NCBI RefSeq assembly: GCF_016907995.1 | Contig: NZ_JAFBDA010000005.1 | Span: 62,001 to 126,000, forward strand | Direction: 5' to 3' | Length of the DNA: 64,000 nt | Source: Clostridium sardiniense | Lineage (GTDB): Bacteria > Bacillota > Clostridia > Clostridiales > Clostridiaceae | In this document: positions 35,626 through 45,706 of the stretch, piece after piece | How positions within the stretch are numbered: position 1 is the first letter of the stretch | Layout: each line of letters opens with the position of its first letter | Translations under genes and position numbers: made by a program | Notes under the pieces: generated by a model | The model's database searches: none | What the model was told of the DNA's origin: nothing | The model's input: the letters and a program-made list of their open reading frames with translations, nothing else

Positions 35626-36774
35626 TTATAAAAGAAGTAATTCTATTAATTGCATTGTTTCTTTTAACTTTATATTCCTATAATCAGAACTTAAAAGAAT
35701 ATATTCACCTTCTCCTCTCTCATGCATACCATTCATTGAATTAGTTATATGATCTCCCGTTATAAGCATAGAATATTTACTATAATTATCTTCTATATGT
35801 TTTAACAATGGATTAATCATCTCAGTAAATATCTTTTCAATAAATATTGCTTTTCCTTCTGTGTCTTTCCTGTGAGATAATTCATCGCATCCATTTATAT
35901 GTATTAATAAAAAATCAAACTTATCTATAGCTTCTTTCCCTTTATTTCTCTTTTCTATTAATGAGGTATCATAGTCCCCAGTAGCATTACTTAAGTTAAT
36001 CTCTTTTAATCCTATAGATAGACCCATTCCTTTTAATAGATCAATTCCAGCAATAACAGCTCCATCTAATTCAAATTTTTCTTTCATTGAAGTTAAAGAG
36101 GTTTTCTTTGATAATCCCCAAGGATATAACATTATACCTTCATATCCTATATTCTTAAAATAATTATAGGAATACCTCATAAATTCTAGTATACTTAATA
36201 ACCCATCATTATCTTCCTTGATATTGCTTTTTGGCATTATTTCACCTATCATTTTACCAGTATTATCATGGGGCTTTGAAAACATAATATCTTTTAAACT
36301 ATCATAATTTTTATTTATAAAAAGTAAATTCCTATATGCATCACAATGAATCATTTTAAAATCTTTGCTTAGACTTTTATTCTTCTCAAGATTTTCTATA
36401 AACTTATGTGTAATAGCTCTAGATTCCTCTTTTGATAAACCACTAGTAAAATCTTTTAATCTATCATCCTCAATCTTGACTAGATTACATCTTAACACTG
36501 ATTCATCCATTTTAAGTTTATAGCCTTTGGACAATGCTTCAAAATAAGCTCTTTCATATATCTTATTCTCTTTAGGAGAGTACCCCAAAATATTAAAAAT
36601 ACAATTTAAACTATCTACATCATATCCTTTAATTGAGCTATCTATCATACCTCTATAGAAAAATTTAGTTATAGATTCTAAACTCTTAAATTTAGAATCT
36701 ATAACTTCTTTTATCTTTTTTGTATTTTCAAAATACCCATCTAAAATTACTAATATCTTTTTATCTCTCATCAT
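35626..36774 (-). CDS. ApgM-like alkaline-phosphatase-superfamily protein in the cobalamin operon
   Basis: 382 residues resembling archaeal-type cofactor-independent phosphoglycerate mutase. Metal-site words ILVILDGYF at the start and LITGDHITNSMNGMHERGE near the end; NILGYSP, ALSKGYKLKMDESVLRCNL, LSKEESRA and SKPHDNTGKM are ApgM-like. Where ApgM has GSDVAN with the nucleophilic serine, this reads GYDVDS, so the serine seems lost. Position between cobD-type and cbiP genes suggests a corrinoid-linked phosphoryl reaction, e.g. alpha-ribazole-phosphate or threonine-phosphate metabolism; that is inference. The start overlaps the upstream gene by 14 bases; ATG 36771 is an alternative. Confidence 0.75.
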   Translation of the reverse strand: MMRDKKILVILDGYFENTKKIKEVIDSKFKSLESITKFFYRGMIDSSIKGYDVDSLNCIFNILGYSPKENKIYERAYFEALSKGYKLKMDESVLRCNLVKIEDDRLKDFTSGLSKEESRAITHKFIENLEKNKSLSKDFKMIHCDAYRNLLFINKNYDSLKDIMFSKPHDNTGKMIGEIMPKSNIKEDNDGLLSILEFMRYSYNYFKNIGYEGIMLYPWGLSKKTSLTSMKEKFELDGAVIAGIDLLKGMGLSIGLKEINLSNATGDYDTSLIEKRNKGKEAIDKFDFLLIHINGCDELSHRKDTEGKAIFIEKIFTEMINPLLKHIEDNYSKYSMLITGDHITNSMNGMHERGEGEYILLSSDYRNIKLKETMQLIELLLL

Positions 36775-37843
36775 TAAAAACCTTATTTAAAGTATTAATA
36801 ATTTTATTATTCTCTTCTCTTGTTCTAACAGCTATCCTATAGAATTTATCATCTAAACCTATGTAATTATTACAACTTCTTATTAATATTCCGTACTTTA
36901 ATAATTCCATTTTTAAATCCATATCTTCTTCTATCTTAAAAAATATAAAGTTAACTGATGGTGAAAATACTTTTAAGCTCTTCATATCTTTTAATTTATT
37001 ATATAAATATTCTCTTTCAGTATTTACATAATCAATACTTTCTTTGTTATATGTAATCTCCTTAAGTCCACATACTGCTGCAATAGATGCTAATGTATTA
37101 ACATTCCAAGACATAGTTACTCTATCTATTTTTCTAAGTAAATCTTCATTATTTGTAACTCCAAACCCTATCCTAAGACCTGGAATCGCATAAAATTTAG
37201 TTAAAGATTTTACAATTATTAAATTTGAATATTTATATATTAATTTCATAACAGAATACTTGTCTTTATTATCAACAAAATCTAAAAATGATTCATCAAC
37301 TGCAACAAAAATATTTAACTTCTCTGCTCTTTTTATAAGTTTTTCTAAATAAATTCCATCAGTTATAACACCAGTAGGATTATTAGGGTTGCATATAAAT
37401 AAAAGATCTATGCTTTCATCTAATTTTTCTATAAGCTCGTCTGTTAGTTTAAAATCATCCTCTTCTTTTAAAAGAAAATATTCTATATCTCCATAAACAC
37501 TTTTAACCCCTTCTTCATATTCTGAAAAGCTTGGGGCTAACAATAATGTCTTTTTAGGATTTAGGGCACGTGCTAAATTAAATATGCACTCTGCCGCCCC
37601 ATTACCTAAAAATATATTTTCTTTTTTTATTTCTTCAAATTTACTTATTTCTTCTTTTAATTCATAATAAGTTATATCTGGATAATTTACTACATCACTT
37701 AAATTATCTATTATAGAATTTTTTATGTTTAAATTAAGTCCTAATGGATTTATATTAGCTGAAAAATCAGTAATACTTTCTCTGTCTATATTATAAACTC
37801 TACATATTTCATCAATGTTTCCACCATGAACAGACTTTATCAT
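36761..37843 (-). CDS. cobD: L-threonine-O-3-phosphate decarboxylase (PLP, class I aminotransferase fold)
   Basis: 360 residues. MIKSVHGGNIDEICRVYNI is the typical CobD N-terminus, FSANINPLGLN the substrate loop, NPNNPTGV the aminotransferase motif; PLP lysine in IIVKSLTKFYAIPGLRIGF. It makes (R)-1-aminopropan-2-yl phosphate, the cobalamin linker used by CbiB. It shares one base with cbiB. Histidinol-phosphate aminotransferase is the family alternative; context decides. Confidence 0.9.
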   Translation of the reverse strand: MIKSVHGGNIDEICRVYNIDRESITDFSANINPLGLNLNIKNSIIDNLSDVVNYPDITYYELKEEISKFEEIKKENIFLGNGAAECIFNLARALNPKKTLLLAPSFSEYEEGVKSVYGDIEYFLLKEEDDFKLTDELIEKLDESIDLLFICNPNNPTGVITDGIYLEKLIKRAEKLNIFVAVDESFLDFVDNKDKYSVMKLIYKYSNLIIVKSLTKFYAIPGLRIGFGVTNNEDLLRKIDRVTMSWNVNTLASIAAVCGLKEITYNKESIDYVNTEREYLYNKLKDMKSLKVFSPSVNFIFFKIEEDMDLKMELLKYGILIRSCNNYIGLDDKFYRIAVRTREENNKIINTLNKVFNDER

Positions 37844-38787
37844 TAAATCACCTCAATAATTATACTTATACTACAAGCTAGTATAACACCTAAAAATGAA
37901 CTTAAGTATAGAATTTTATTTACCATATCAACACTATCTATGGTTATCTTCTTTATTCCATCTCCTATTTCAGGCTTTTTTACTAACTTTCCAAAGTAGT
38001 AATTTGCACCTCCAAGCCTTATATCTAAAGCACCAGCTACTGCTGATTCTGGATGGGCACTATTTGGGCTTGTATGATTACTTTTATCCCTATTATAAAC
38101 CTTAAAGGCATTTTTATAATCTAATCTTAGTAAAAATGCTGATATTATTATTATATATGCAGAAAGCCTTGCAGGTATATAATTAAATACATCATCTAAT
38201 TTAGCAGGAAAATAACCAAAGTCCATATATTTATCATTTTTATAACCAAACATAGAATCCATAGTATTTACTGCTTTATATGCAAATATAAGTGGCGCAC
38301 CACCAATACCTGCAAAGAATAATGGTGCTATTATTCCATCAGACATGTTTTCAGCAACTGTTTCTATGACCGCTCTAGTTATTCCCTCTTCATCTAATTT
38401 ATCAGTATCTCTTCCAACTATATATGATAACTGTTGTCTAGCTTTATCTATATTATCTTCTTTTAAATATCTTATTACCTTCAGCCCCTCAACCTTTAAA
38501 GCCTTTGTTGATAAGCAAAAGTATATTGCTATAGCTTCATATGCAATAGCTACATATGGACTTATTCTCCCTAATAATTTTATAATTATAAAATTAATGA
38601 AAAATATTATTAATACAACTGTAATCCAAGTTATTGCTCCTGCAAGCTTTAGATGCTTTTTAAATAACTTTCTAAATACATTTTCACTAAATTTAGCTAC
38701 CTTTCCAACTCCCCTAATTGGATGATATGGATTTTGAGGATCTCCTATTATTAAATCTAATATATATCCTATTATTATTTCAATCAT
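37843..38787 (-). CDS. cbiB: Adenosylcobinamide-phosphate synthase
   Basis: 314-residue membrane protein with about five hydrophobic segments. LIIGDPQNPYHPIRGVGK, ETVAENMSDGIIAPLFFAG, KAVNTMDSMFGYKN and HTSPNSAHPESAVAGAL are CbiB family motifs. It attaches aminopropanol phosphate to adenosylcobyric acid. Adjacent cobD supplies the other substrate. Confidence 0.95.
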   Translation of the reverse strand: MIEIIIGYILDLIIGDPQNPYHPIRGVGKVAKFSENVFRKLFKKHLKLAGAITWITVVLIIFFINFIIIKLLGRISPYVAIAYEAIAIYFCLSTKALKVEGLKVIRYLKEDNIDKARQQLSYIVGRDTDKLDEEGITRAVIETVAENMSDGIIAPLFFAGIGGAPLIFAYKAVNTMDSMFGYKNDKYMDFGYFPAKLDDVFNYIPARLSAYIIIISAFLLRLDYKNAFKVYNRDKSNHTSPNSAHPESAVAGALDIRLGGANYYFGKLVKKPEIGDGIKKITIDSVDMVNKILYLSSFLGVILACSISIIIEVI

Positions 38788-38815
38788 GTTAAAGCTCCTA
38801 ATTTATTATATAATC

Positions 38816-39583
38816 TTAAAAATTATATTTTTTTATTAAATGCTCCACTAATTCAGTTTCATTATAAAAAGTATCTCCATAATTCATTTTAGGTTTATCT
38901 ATAACAATGAGCTTTATATCTCTATCTATAGCAGATTGTAATTTTTCAAGTGTTCCACCAACTGTTCCACTATCTTTAGTTATTATCGCCTTCGCATTAT
39001 ATTGGTCTATAAATCCTTTATTTAGTTCATAACCTACAGGGCCTTTAATAGCTATAACGTCTTGAACGTCAACTCCTAAATCTAACACTTCTTGAAGTAT
39101 CTTAGATGATGGCAGAATTCTATGTATAATTCTATTTCTACAGTTAAGTTTAAGTATATTTCCGATATTTCTACTTCCCGTAGTATTTAATATATTTCCA
39201 TCAATTTCTTCTAAAACTTCTTTTAACTCATTATATCCTTGAATTTTTATTATATTTTTATAATCTGAACTACTTAATACTCCTTCTCTTTCATAACGAA
39301 TATAAGCAATTTTTGAATCTTTTGCGCTTTGCATTGCATTTTTACTTACTTCTGTTGCATATGGATGTGATGCATCTACTAAAACCGTTATATTAAAGTT
39401 TTTTATTAAATCTATTAATCCATCTTTATCTAATGGTTTTGTATTTAAATGTGCTACTTTATATTCTTTAAGTAACTCACCACCATATTCTGTGGCTGTA
39501 GACACAACTATTTTATCAGTATGTCTATTCATCATTTTTAAAATTTTCTTACCTTCAGAAGTACCTAATATAAAACCTATCAT
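38816..39583 (-). CDS. cbiJ: Cobalt-precorrin-6A reductase
   Basis: 255 residues, CbiJ/CobK family. MIGFILGTSEGKKI at the N-terminus, VLVDASHPYATEVSKNA and IRYERE are characteristic; ITKDSGTVGGTLEKLQ near the C-terminus. NAD(P)H-dependent reduction of the corrin macrocycle. Abuts cbiH with no gap. Confidence 0.93.
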   Translation of the reverse strand: MIGFILGTSEGKKILKMMNRHTDKIVVSTATEYGGELLKEYKVAHLNTKPLDKDGLIDLIKNFNITVLVDASHPYATEVSKNAMQSAKDSKIAYIRYEREGVLSSSDYKNIIKIQGYNELKEVLEEIDGNILNTTGSRNIGNILKLNCRNRIIHRILPSSKILQEVLDLGVDVQDVIAIKGPVGYELNKGFIDQYNAKAIITKDSGTVGGTLEKLQSAIDRDIKLIVIDKPKMNYGDTFYNETELVEHLIKKYNF

Positions 39584-40309
39584 TTATTTGTCCTCTATTT
39601 TATAACCTCTAGGTGTTATAAATGTATCATCTTTAATATAACTTTGTGAATTACCAACTATAACTATACTCATCATGTCCACAATTTCAGTATCAAACTT
39701 TTCAAGAGTTGTTATAGTATATTCCATACCATCTCTAAGAGCATTTTTTACAACAGCAATTGGAGTATTTCCATTTCTATAAGATGCAATTATATCTAAA
39801 CATTCTCTTAAATACTCAGGTCTACCTTTACTTTTAGGATTATATAAAGATATTATAAAATCTCCTTCTGCTGCAAGCTTAACTCTCTTCTTTATAGCTT
39901 CATAAGGAGTCATTAAATCACTTAAACTTATATTACAATTATCATGCATAAGTGGCGCACCAACTACTGAACCTGCTGCGCTTGATGCAGTAAGTCCTGG
40001 AACTATAACTACTTCTTCATCATTTTTAAGCTCTAATATAAGACCTGCCATACCATATATTCCGGCATCTCCAGTACTTATTAAACAAACATCTTTTTCT
40101 TTTGAAAGTTCTAATGCTCTTTTACATCTTTCAACTTCGCCTCTCATACCAGTTTGATATACTTCCTTATCACCTATTAAGTCACGTACCATTTCTATAT
40201 ATTTTGTATATCCAACAACTATATCACAATTTAATATTGTATCTCTTGCTTTCATTGTCATATGATCTAGCCCGCCTGGACCAATTCCTACTACATATAA
40301 TTTTCCCAT
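39584..40309 (-). CDS. cbiH: Cobalt-precorrin-3 C17-methyltransferase
   Basis: 241 residues, tetrapyrrole methylase fold: KLYVVGIGPGGLDHMT, VVGYTKYIEMV, LISTGDAGIYGMAGL, NPKSKGRPEY. The VGYTKY and SKGRPEY words are specific for CbiH/CobJ. SAM-dependent C17 methylation with ring contraction. 14 bases after cbiG. Confidence 0.95.
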   Translation of the reverse strand: MGKLYVVGIGPGGLDHMTMKARDTILNCDIVVGYTKYIEMVRDLIGDKEVYQTGMRGEVERCKRALELSKEKDVCLISTGDAGIYGMAGLILELKNDEEVVIVPGLTASSAAGSVVGAPLMHDNCNISLSDLMTPYEAIKKRVKLAAEGDFIISLYNPKSKGRPEYLRECLDIIASYRNGNTPIAVVKNALRDGMEYTITTLEKFDTEIVDMMSIVIVGNSQSYIKDDTFITPRGYKIEDK

Positions 40310-40323
40310 TAATTTAATCTCCT

Positions 40324-41298
40324 TTAAATGTATTTTTCTCCTATTGAAAGAGTCATTCCTTCATATTTAATCTTCTTAACCCTTACTTCTCCATCCATTA
40401 AATGAATTACAGGTTCACATACGCATCTTACTCCAACAGTTTTAAATACAAAATCACTGCCTTCATAATCTGCTTCTATGCTGTTTATTTCATCTTTATT
40501 AAAAGTTACAAATTCACATCCTAAATAATTAGCTAAGGATATTATGGCTTTTTCCTTCTTTTTTATATCTATTGATCCAATCTTAATTACTGATCTTTCA
40601 TCATAATTATTTTCTTTTAATGTCTTAAGTACAAATTTTCTAAGTTTTTTTTCATCTGTATCTTTTCTACAACCTATTCCTAATACTATATCTTTTCTGA
40701 TAAGCTTTAATAATTTATCTTTCTTAGGAATATCTAATTTATTTGTAACCAAAATCATATCGTCTTGTATTTCTTCTGTTTTTATATATCCTTTTGGTGC
40801 GTATATTATATCTTTTTCATCTTTAAAATATACCTCTTTATTATTTACAATAAGTGATGCAACTTCCTTGCATACTTTCAAATCATCTATAATTAAATTA
40901 TTTTTCTTTGCGATCATATCTGGAGCTTCTATATTCATTCCATCTGTTGCTGTTGTTATAACTGGAGTATTATTTAATATATTAGATATTTTAAGAGTTA
41001 ATTCATTAGCACCACCTAAATGTCCACTTACAAGACTTATTGTAAAGTTATTATTTACATCAACAACAACTATAGCTGGATCTTTTGTTTTACTTTTAAG
41101 ATATGGAGCTATGAATCTTACAGCTATCCCAGTAGAGCTTATAAATACAACTCCATCTAATCCTTCCATAAACTCTTTTGTTACATTTTTTAAATCTAAA
41201 TTTTCTCTAGATTTGAGAAAGATTCTACAATCAATATTTTCTTTTATTTTTTCTGCAATTATATTACCCTTCTCTGTAACGCTTATTACCCCTATCAT
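40324..41298 (-). CDS. cbiG: Cobalt-precorrin-5A hydrolase
   Basis: 324 residues with the CbiG N-terminal and C-terminal domains. Characteristic words are DGVVFISSTGIAVRFIAPYL, SLVSGHLGGANELT and, in the C-terminal domain, VLGIGCRKDTDEKKL and IDIKKKEKAI. It opens the lactone, releasing acetaldehyde. Located three bases after cbiF. Confidence 0.95.
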   Translation of the reverse strand: MIGVISVTEKGNIIAEKIKENIDCRIFLKSRENLDLKNVTKEFMEGLDGVVFISSTGIAVRFIAPYLKSKTKDPAIVVVDVNNNFTISLVSGHLGGANELTLKISNILNNTPVITTATDGMNIEAPDMIAKKNNLIIDDLKVCKEVASLIVNNKEVYFKDEKDIIYAPKGYIKTEEIQDDMILVTNKLDIPKKDKLLKLIRKDIVLGIGCRKDTDEKKLRKFVLKTLKENNYDERSVIKIGSIDIKKKEKAIISLANYLGCEFVTFNKDEINSIEADYEGSDFVFKTVGVRCVCEPVIHLMDGEVRVKKIKYEGMTLSIGEKYI

Positions 41299-41301
41299 AT
41301 T

Positions 41302-42048
41302 TTAAACCTGTGAATCTCTAAACATGTGAGCAAATGACTTATCATAAAGTTTGCTCTTTTCATATTCGCAATCTATAAAGTCCCCAACTAAAATTTGAGC
41401 ACATTTTGTAATTCCAGCTTCTTTAACTTTTTCACTTATGTCATCTAATGTACCAAGAAGTACTCTTTGATCTTGCCATGTTGCTCTTTCAACTACTGCT
41501 ATATTAACGTTTCTTCCATATCCACGTCTAAGTTTCTCTACAACCTTATCAATCATTGATATTGATAAGAATATTGCCATTGATGCTCCAATTCCAGCAA
41601 GTTTTTCTAAGTCTTCAGTTTCAGGAACCTTAGTTCTACCTTCCACTCTAGTTAAAATTACTGTTTGAGTTATGCTTGGAAGAGTAAATTCTTTCTTTAT
41701 AGCTGAAGCTGCAGCTGTAAATGAACTTACTCCTGGAATTACTTCATATTGTATATCATATTTATCAAGCTCATCCATTTGCTCTTTAATTGCGCCATAT
41801 ATAGCTGGATCACCTGTATGTAATCTTACAATAATCTTATCCTTATTATCAGCCATAACTTTTATAACTTCATCTAAAGTCATCTTTGCTGAATTATATA
41901 TTTCTGCTCCTTCTTTGCAAAATGTCATATGTTCACTTGAAACTAGTGAGCCTGCATATATAACTATATCAGCCTTTTTTAGAGTTTCTCTTCCCTTAAC
42001 TGTAATTAAATCAACATCTCCTGGACCTGCTCCTATAAAATAAACCAT
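41302..42048 (-). CDS. cbiF: Cobalt-precorrin-4 C11-methyltransferase
   Basis: 248 residues. VYFIGAGPGDVDLITVKG, VIYAGSLV, RLHTGDPAIYGAI, EVIPGVSSFTAAASA and TRVEGRTKVPE are typical of CbiF/CobM. SAM-dependent C11 methylation. 15 bases after cbiL. Confidence 0.95.
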   Translation of the reverse strand: MVYFIGAGPGDVDLITVKGRETLKKADIVIYAGSLVSSEHMTFCKEGAEIYNSAKMTLDEVIKVMADNKDKIIVRLHTGDPAIYGAIKEQMDELDKYDIQYEVIPGVSSFTAAASAIKKEFTLPSITQTVILTRVEGRTKVPETEDLEKLAGIGASMAIFLSISMIDKVVEKLRRGYGRNVNIAVVERATWQDQRVLLGTLDDISEKVKEAGITKCAQILVGDFIDCEYEKSKLYDKSFAHMFRDSQV

Positions 42049-42063
42049 TACTTTTTCCTCCTA

Positions 42064-42726
42064 TTATCTACTTGCTATAATTAAAGACATATATTCTCTT
42101 GAATTTATTATATCTTCTCTATTTTCTAGTATTTTTTCTCCGTCTCTTCCTACTTTTTGTACACAAACATAATCAAAGCCTTTTTCTTCAAGACACTTTA
42201 CAACTTCTTCTTCTCTCTTATAAACTTTCATAATTACAACGTACTTTTCATCTTTAATATCAGAAACTCTAGCTGCTGGAAGAACTAAAAGAGGTTCATT
42301 TCCTATAACAAGAGTTCTATTTACTAAACTAGCTGCTGCACAAAAAGAAGTTATTCCTGGTATTGTTAAAACCTCTATTCCATTCTCTTTCATATGCTTT
42401 AGCATATGAATGTATGTACTATAAACATAAGGATCTCCAATAGTTAAAAATCCTACTGTCTTACCCTTTTCTATTTCACTTTTTATATATTCATAAGCTT
42501 CTTTTGCTTTTTCTACTCTATCTTTTTTTCCCATTGGGAAATGTTTAAGTACAACCTCTGTATTATCTTTTATATAATCCTTTGCAGCTTCATAGGCTAC
42601 GCTTTCTGATCCTTCTACTGCAACTGGTGCTACAATAATATCACATTCTTCAATAGCTCTAACAGCTTTAATAGTTAAAAGTTCCGCATCTCCAGGTCCT
42701 ACACCTATTCCATATAATTTAGCCAT
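42064..42726 (-). CDS. cbiL: Cobalt-factor II C20-methyltransferase
   Basis: 220 residues. LYGIGVGPGDAELLTIKAVR, LKHFPMGKK, FLTIGDPYVYSTYIHML and IPGITSFCAAASLVN identify CbiL. SAM-dependent C20 methylation, first methyl step after cobalt insertion. Its start overlaps the cbiT stop by eight bases, so translation is probably coupled. Confidence 0.95.
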   Translation of the reverse strand: MAKLYGIGVGPGDAELLTIKAVRAIEECDIIVAPVAVEGSESVAYEAAKDYIKDNTEVVLKHFPMGKKDRVEKAKEAYEYIKSEIEKGKTVGFLTIGDPYVYSTYIHMLKHMKENGIEVLTIPGITSFCAAASLVNRTLVIGNEPLLVLPAARVSDIKDEKYVVIMKVYKREEEVVKCLEEKGFDYVCVQKVGRDGEKILENREDIINSREYMSLIIASR

Positions 42727-43303
42727 CTATTTCTTCCTTTCTGCACTCTACTATAAATATTGGATTATTTGCTATAAGCATTAAGCTCTTTCCCCTTGTT
42801 TTGCTTACTTGAAGCATTGTTACATTGACTTTGTAACCAATCTTTTCTACTATGGCAATAGCTTCATAAACATTCTTTAAAGTTATAAAATTCATAACAA
42901 GCTTACCTGAATTTTTAAGTAACTTATCAGAATAAATTAGAATTTCTTCTAATCCTCCACCACTACCTCCAACAAATATAGAATCAAAGATCTTTTTTTC
43001 TTCTACAAATTGTTTTAAATATTCAGTAGCTTCTCCTGTATAAAGATTTATATTTTTACAATTAAATTTATCTATATTCTTCCTTGTAACTTCTATTGCA
43101 TCTTCATCTTTTTCTATTGAATATACAGTTCCATTATTTGCGATCTTAGAACATTGTATTGTAATTGATCCTGTACCACTACCTATATCTAAAACTTTTG
43201 AATCTTCTTCTAATTCTAATTTACAGACTGAGCTTACTCTTATATCCTCTTTAGTCATGGGACAATTTCCTCTTATAAACTCTTCATCCTTTATAAATTT
43301 CAT
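42719..43303 (-). CDS. cbiT: Cobalt-precorrin-6B C15-methyltransferase (decarboxylating)
   Basis: 194 residues. IRGNCPMTKEDIRVSSVCKL is the CbiT opening. SAM motif I VLDIGSGTGSITIQ, and IFVGGSGGGLEEIL follows. It methylates C15 and decarboxylates the C12 acetate side chain. Here CbiT and CbiE are separate genes, unlike fused CobL. Confidence 0.95.
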   Translation of the reverse strand: MKFIKDEEFIRGNCPMTKEDIRVSSVCKLELEEDSKVLDIGSGTGSITIQCSKIANNGTVYSIEKDEDAIEVTRKNIDKFNCKNINLYTGEATEYLKQFVEEKKIFDSIFVGGSGGGLEEILIYSDKLLKNSGKLVMNFITLKNVYEAIAIVEKIGYKVNVTMLQVSKTRGKSLMLIANNPIFIVECRKEEIDG

Positions 43304-43320
43304 CTCTTTTCCTCATTCCA

Positions 43321-43923
43321 TTATACTTTTTCAATTATAACTACTGATAAAAGTTCATACTTTTCATCTTTTAACTTCTCAGGAATACCTATACTTATTT
43401 TTTCATCATCATAGGATAAATTTTCACCTATAATAACTTTTGATACTATATTATTTTCATATAATATCTCACAAAGTTTACTTGGATTGTTGATTCTATC
43501 AGTAAGCCATATTGAGCAATCATTTTCTTTAACTTTAATTAAAAATTCTTCTTCTCTTCCATGTAAACTTCCTAAATAAGCTGTACTCCACATTACTCCT
43601 ACTTTACTAGTTAGATACTGAAATGAACTTATACCGGGTATAATCTCTATATCATCATCTAACTTTTTCTTTAAATAATTTGTTATTCCATAAAAAGTTG
43701 GATCTCCTGAAGCTATTATTGATAAACTTAAATTTTTATTTTGCTCTACGGCCTCTAATAATTCTTTTAATGATTTTACAATTATAGATTCCTTATTTAA
43801 GAAATCTATAGATTGCATGGCTCTTTCGAATCCAATTATTTTATCACTATTTTTTAAGGTTTCTAAAGCCTTTGGAAGTATATATTCTCTCTTTCCAGGG
43901 CCAAGTCCCACTATATAGATCAT
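43321..43923 (-). CDS. cbiE: Cobalt-precorrin-7 C5-methyltransferase
   Basis: 200 residues. IYIVGLGPGKREYILPKA, SIIASGDPTFYGITNYL, EIIPGISSFQYLTSKV and WSTAYLGSLHGRE match CbiE. SAM-dependent C5 methylation. It directly abuts cbiD. Confidence 0.94.
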   Translation of the reverse strand: MIYIVGLGPGKREYILPKALETLKNSDKIIGFERAMQSIDFLNKESIIVKSLKELLEAVEQNKNLSLSIIASGDPTFYGITNYLKKKLDDDIEIIPGISSFQYLTSKVGVMWSTAYLGSLHGREEEFLIKVKENDCSIWLTDRINNPSKLCEILYENNIVSKVIIGENLSYDDEKISIGIPEKLKDEKYELLSVVIIEKV

Positions 43924-45015
43924 CTAATTCGCTCCCTCTAATGAATTCCATAAAACTTTAGGATTACATGGATCATAATACATAACTACATCACAATTTA
44001 TTTCATTGTAAGTATATAACTCCAACCTTGCTTTAATCTTTTCACCTATATTTTTATATAAATCATCGAAGCCATTACCTAATAACTTTACCGCTCCCTC
44101 TGAAGTTTTTTGCTCTAAAACTTCTTTTACAAAATCTATATCATAACCTAAAAGTGCTAACTCTAATGCTATAACCTCAAGTCTTACATCACTTACTCTA
44201 CTATGAGTATTAAAACATCCATAAGCCACTTTGCTAACTTTTCCTATATGTCCTACTAAAACTATATTTTTAATCTTTAAGATAGCACAACATTCTAATG
44301 CATATCCAACATAATTTGAAATTATAACAGTTTCACTTTCTTTATATCCAAGTTGTTTGCATAGTCTTTCACCCATATTTCCAAAGGTTAATACTAAAGT
44401 TTCGTTATTTATAGCTTTTTGATTTATCTCTAGCTTAACTGATGCTTTAAGTGCATCTTCTGACATTGGATAAACTATTCCTGTAGTTCCAAGTATAGAT
44501 ATTCCACCTACTATACCGAGCCTCGGATTAAAAGTTTTCTTTGCAACTTCTTCTCCCTTTGGTACGAATATAGTTATTTGTACACCTTTATCTTCTGGCT
44601 TTACACTAAGAACTTCTCTTTCTATACATTCTCTTGGAACTTTATTTATTGCCGGCTCTCCTTTTGGTATAAAAAGTCCATCTTTCGTAATAGTTCCTAC
44701 ACCGGTTCCACCCTTTAGTACATATCCCTTATCAATAACTTTTGCTTCTGCCCAAATATCTATCCCATGAGTTGCGTCGATATCATCTCCACCATCTTTT
44801 ATAATTGAACATGCTACAAAATCTTTTCCTCTTTTTATTTCATTTATCTCTAAATCAAGTACTATACCTTTTGGAGTATCAATTTTTATAGATTTAATTT
44901 CTTCATTATTAAATAACATGTAAGTTGCAGCTTTTGCAGCAGCTGATGCACAAGAACCTGTTGTATAACCACACCTTAACTTCTTTCCGTCGCTTTCAAC
45001 ATACAAATCAAGCAT
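43924..45015 (-). CDS. cbiD: Cobalt-precorrin-5B C1-methyltransferase
   Basis: 363 residues. [43 protein letters not shown] and [16 protein letters not shown] are CbiD signatures. Methylates C1 in the anaerobic pathway, a marker of cobalt-early synthesis. Ten bases after cbiC. Confidence 0.96.
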   Translation of the reverse strand: MLDLYVESDGKKLRCGYTTGSCASAAAKAATYMLFNNEEIKSIKIDTPKGIVLDLEINEIKRGKDFVACSIIKDGGDDIDATHGIDIWAEAKVIDKGYVLKGGTGVGTITKDGLFIPKGEPAINKVPRECIEREVLSVKPEDKGVQITIFVPKGEEVAKKTFNPRLGIVGGISILGTTGIVYPMSEDALKASVKLEINQKAINNETLVLTFGNMGERLCKQLGYKESETVIISNYVGYALECCAILKIKNIVLVGHIGKVSKVAYGCFNTHSRVSDVRLEVIALELALLGYDIDFVKEVLEQKTSEGAVKLLGNGFDDLYKNIGEKIKARLELYTYNEINCDVVMYYDPCNPKVLWNSLEGAN

Positions 45016-45024
45016 TTTTATATC

Positions 45025-45687
45025 TTACCTTTCATAAAGCATGTACATAAGAGCATTAATAATTGCAGTTGCAACAGTACTTCCACCTTTTCTTCCTTTA
45101 ACTCTTATATAAGGTATACCTAAAGTTTCTAGCCCTTCTTTACTTTCAGCTGCTCCAACAAATCCTACTGGAACTGCAATTATAAGCTTTGGTTTTGCAT
45201 TTCCACTCTCTATAAGCTCTCTTAATTTAAAAAGTGCTGTCGGTGCATTACCAAATACAAATATATCAACACCTTCACTAGAAGCTAATTCCACTCCAGC
45301 CATTGAACGCGTTATTCCTCTTTCTTTTGATAATTTATGTACTTCATCTAAATTAACATAGCATATTCCTTTTGAATTTAGTGCATTTAAAGCTCTCTTA
45401 TTTATTCCTGATAAAATCATATTAGTATCAGTATATAATTTAGCTCCATTTTTAAATATTTCTTTAGCTGCATCTATTGCACCTTCACTTATTTCTAATA
45501 AGTTTTTATACTCAAAATCAGCGGTTGTATGTATAACTCTTTTTACTACAAGTAACTCTTCATCAGTGAAGTTATGTTCTCCAAGTTCACTACCTATAAT
45601 TTCAAAACTTTTTCTTTCTATTCCCATTGGATCTTTTATATAGTTCATAATTCCTGTTAGAGAATCTATGTATCCTCTAACATTCAC
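45025..45687 (-). CDS. cbiC: Cobalt-precorrin-8 methylmutase
   Basis: 220 residues. IERKSFEII, the catalytic histidine in VIHTTADFEY, GNAPTALFKLRELI and AVPVGFVGAAESKE identify CbiC/CobH. Moves the methyl group from C11 to C12, producing cobyrinic acid. Confidence 0.95.
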   Translation of the reverse strand: MNVRGYIDSLTGIMNYIKDPMGIERKSFEIIGSELGEHNFTDEELLVVKRVIHTTADFEYKNLLEISEGAIDAAKEIFKNGAKLYTDTNMILSGINKRALNALNSKGICYVNLDEVHKLSKERGITRSMAGVELASSEGVDIFVFGNAPTALFKLRELIESGNAKPKLIIAVPVGFVGAAESKEGLETLGIPYIRVKGRKGGSTVATAIINALMYMLYER

Positions 45688-45706
45688 CTACTTTCTAAAA
45701 TAAATT

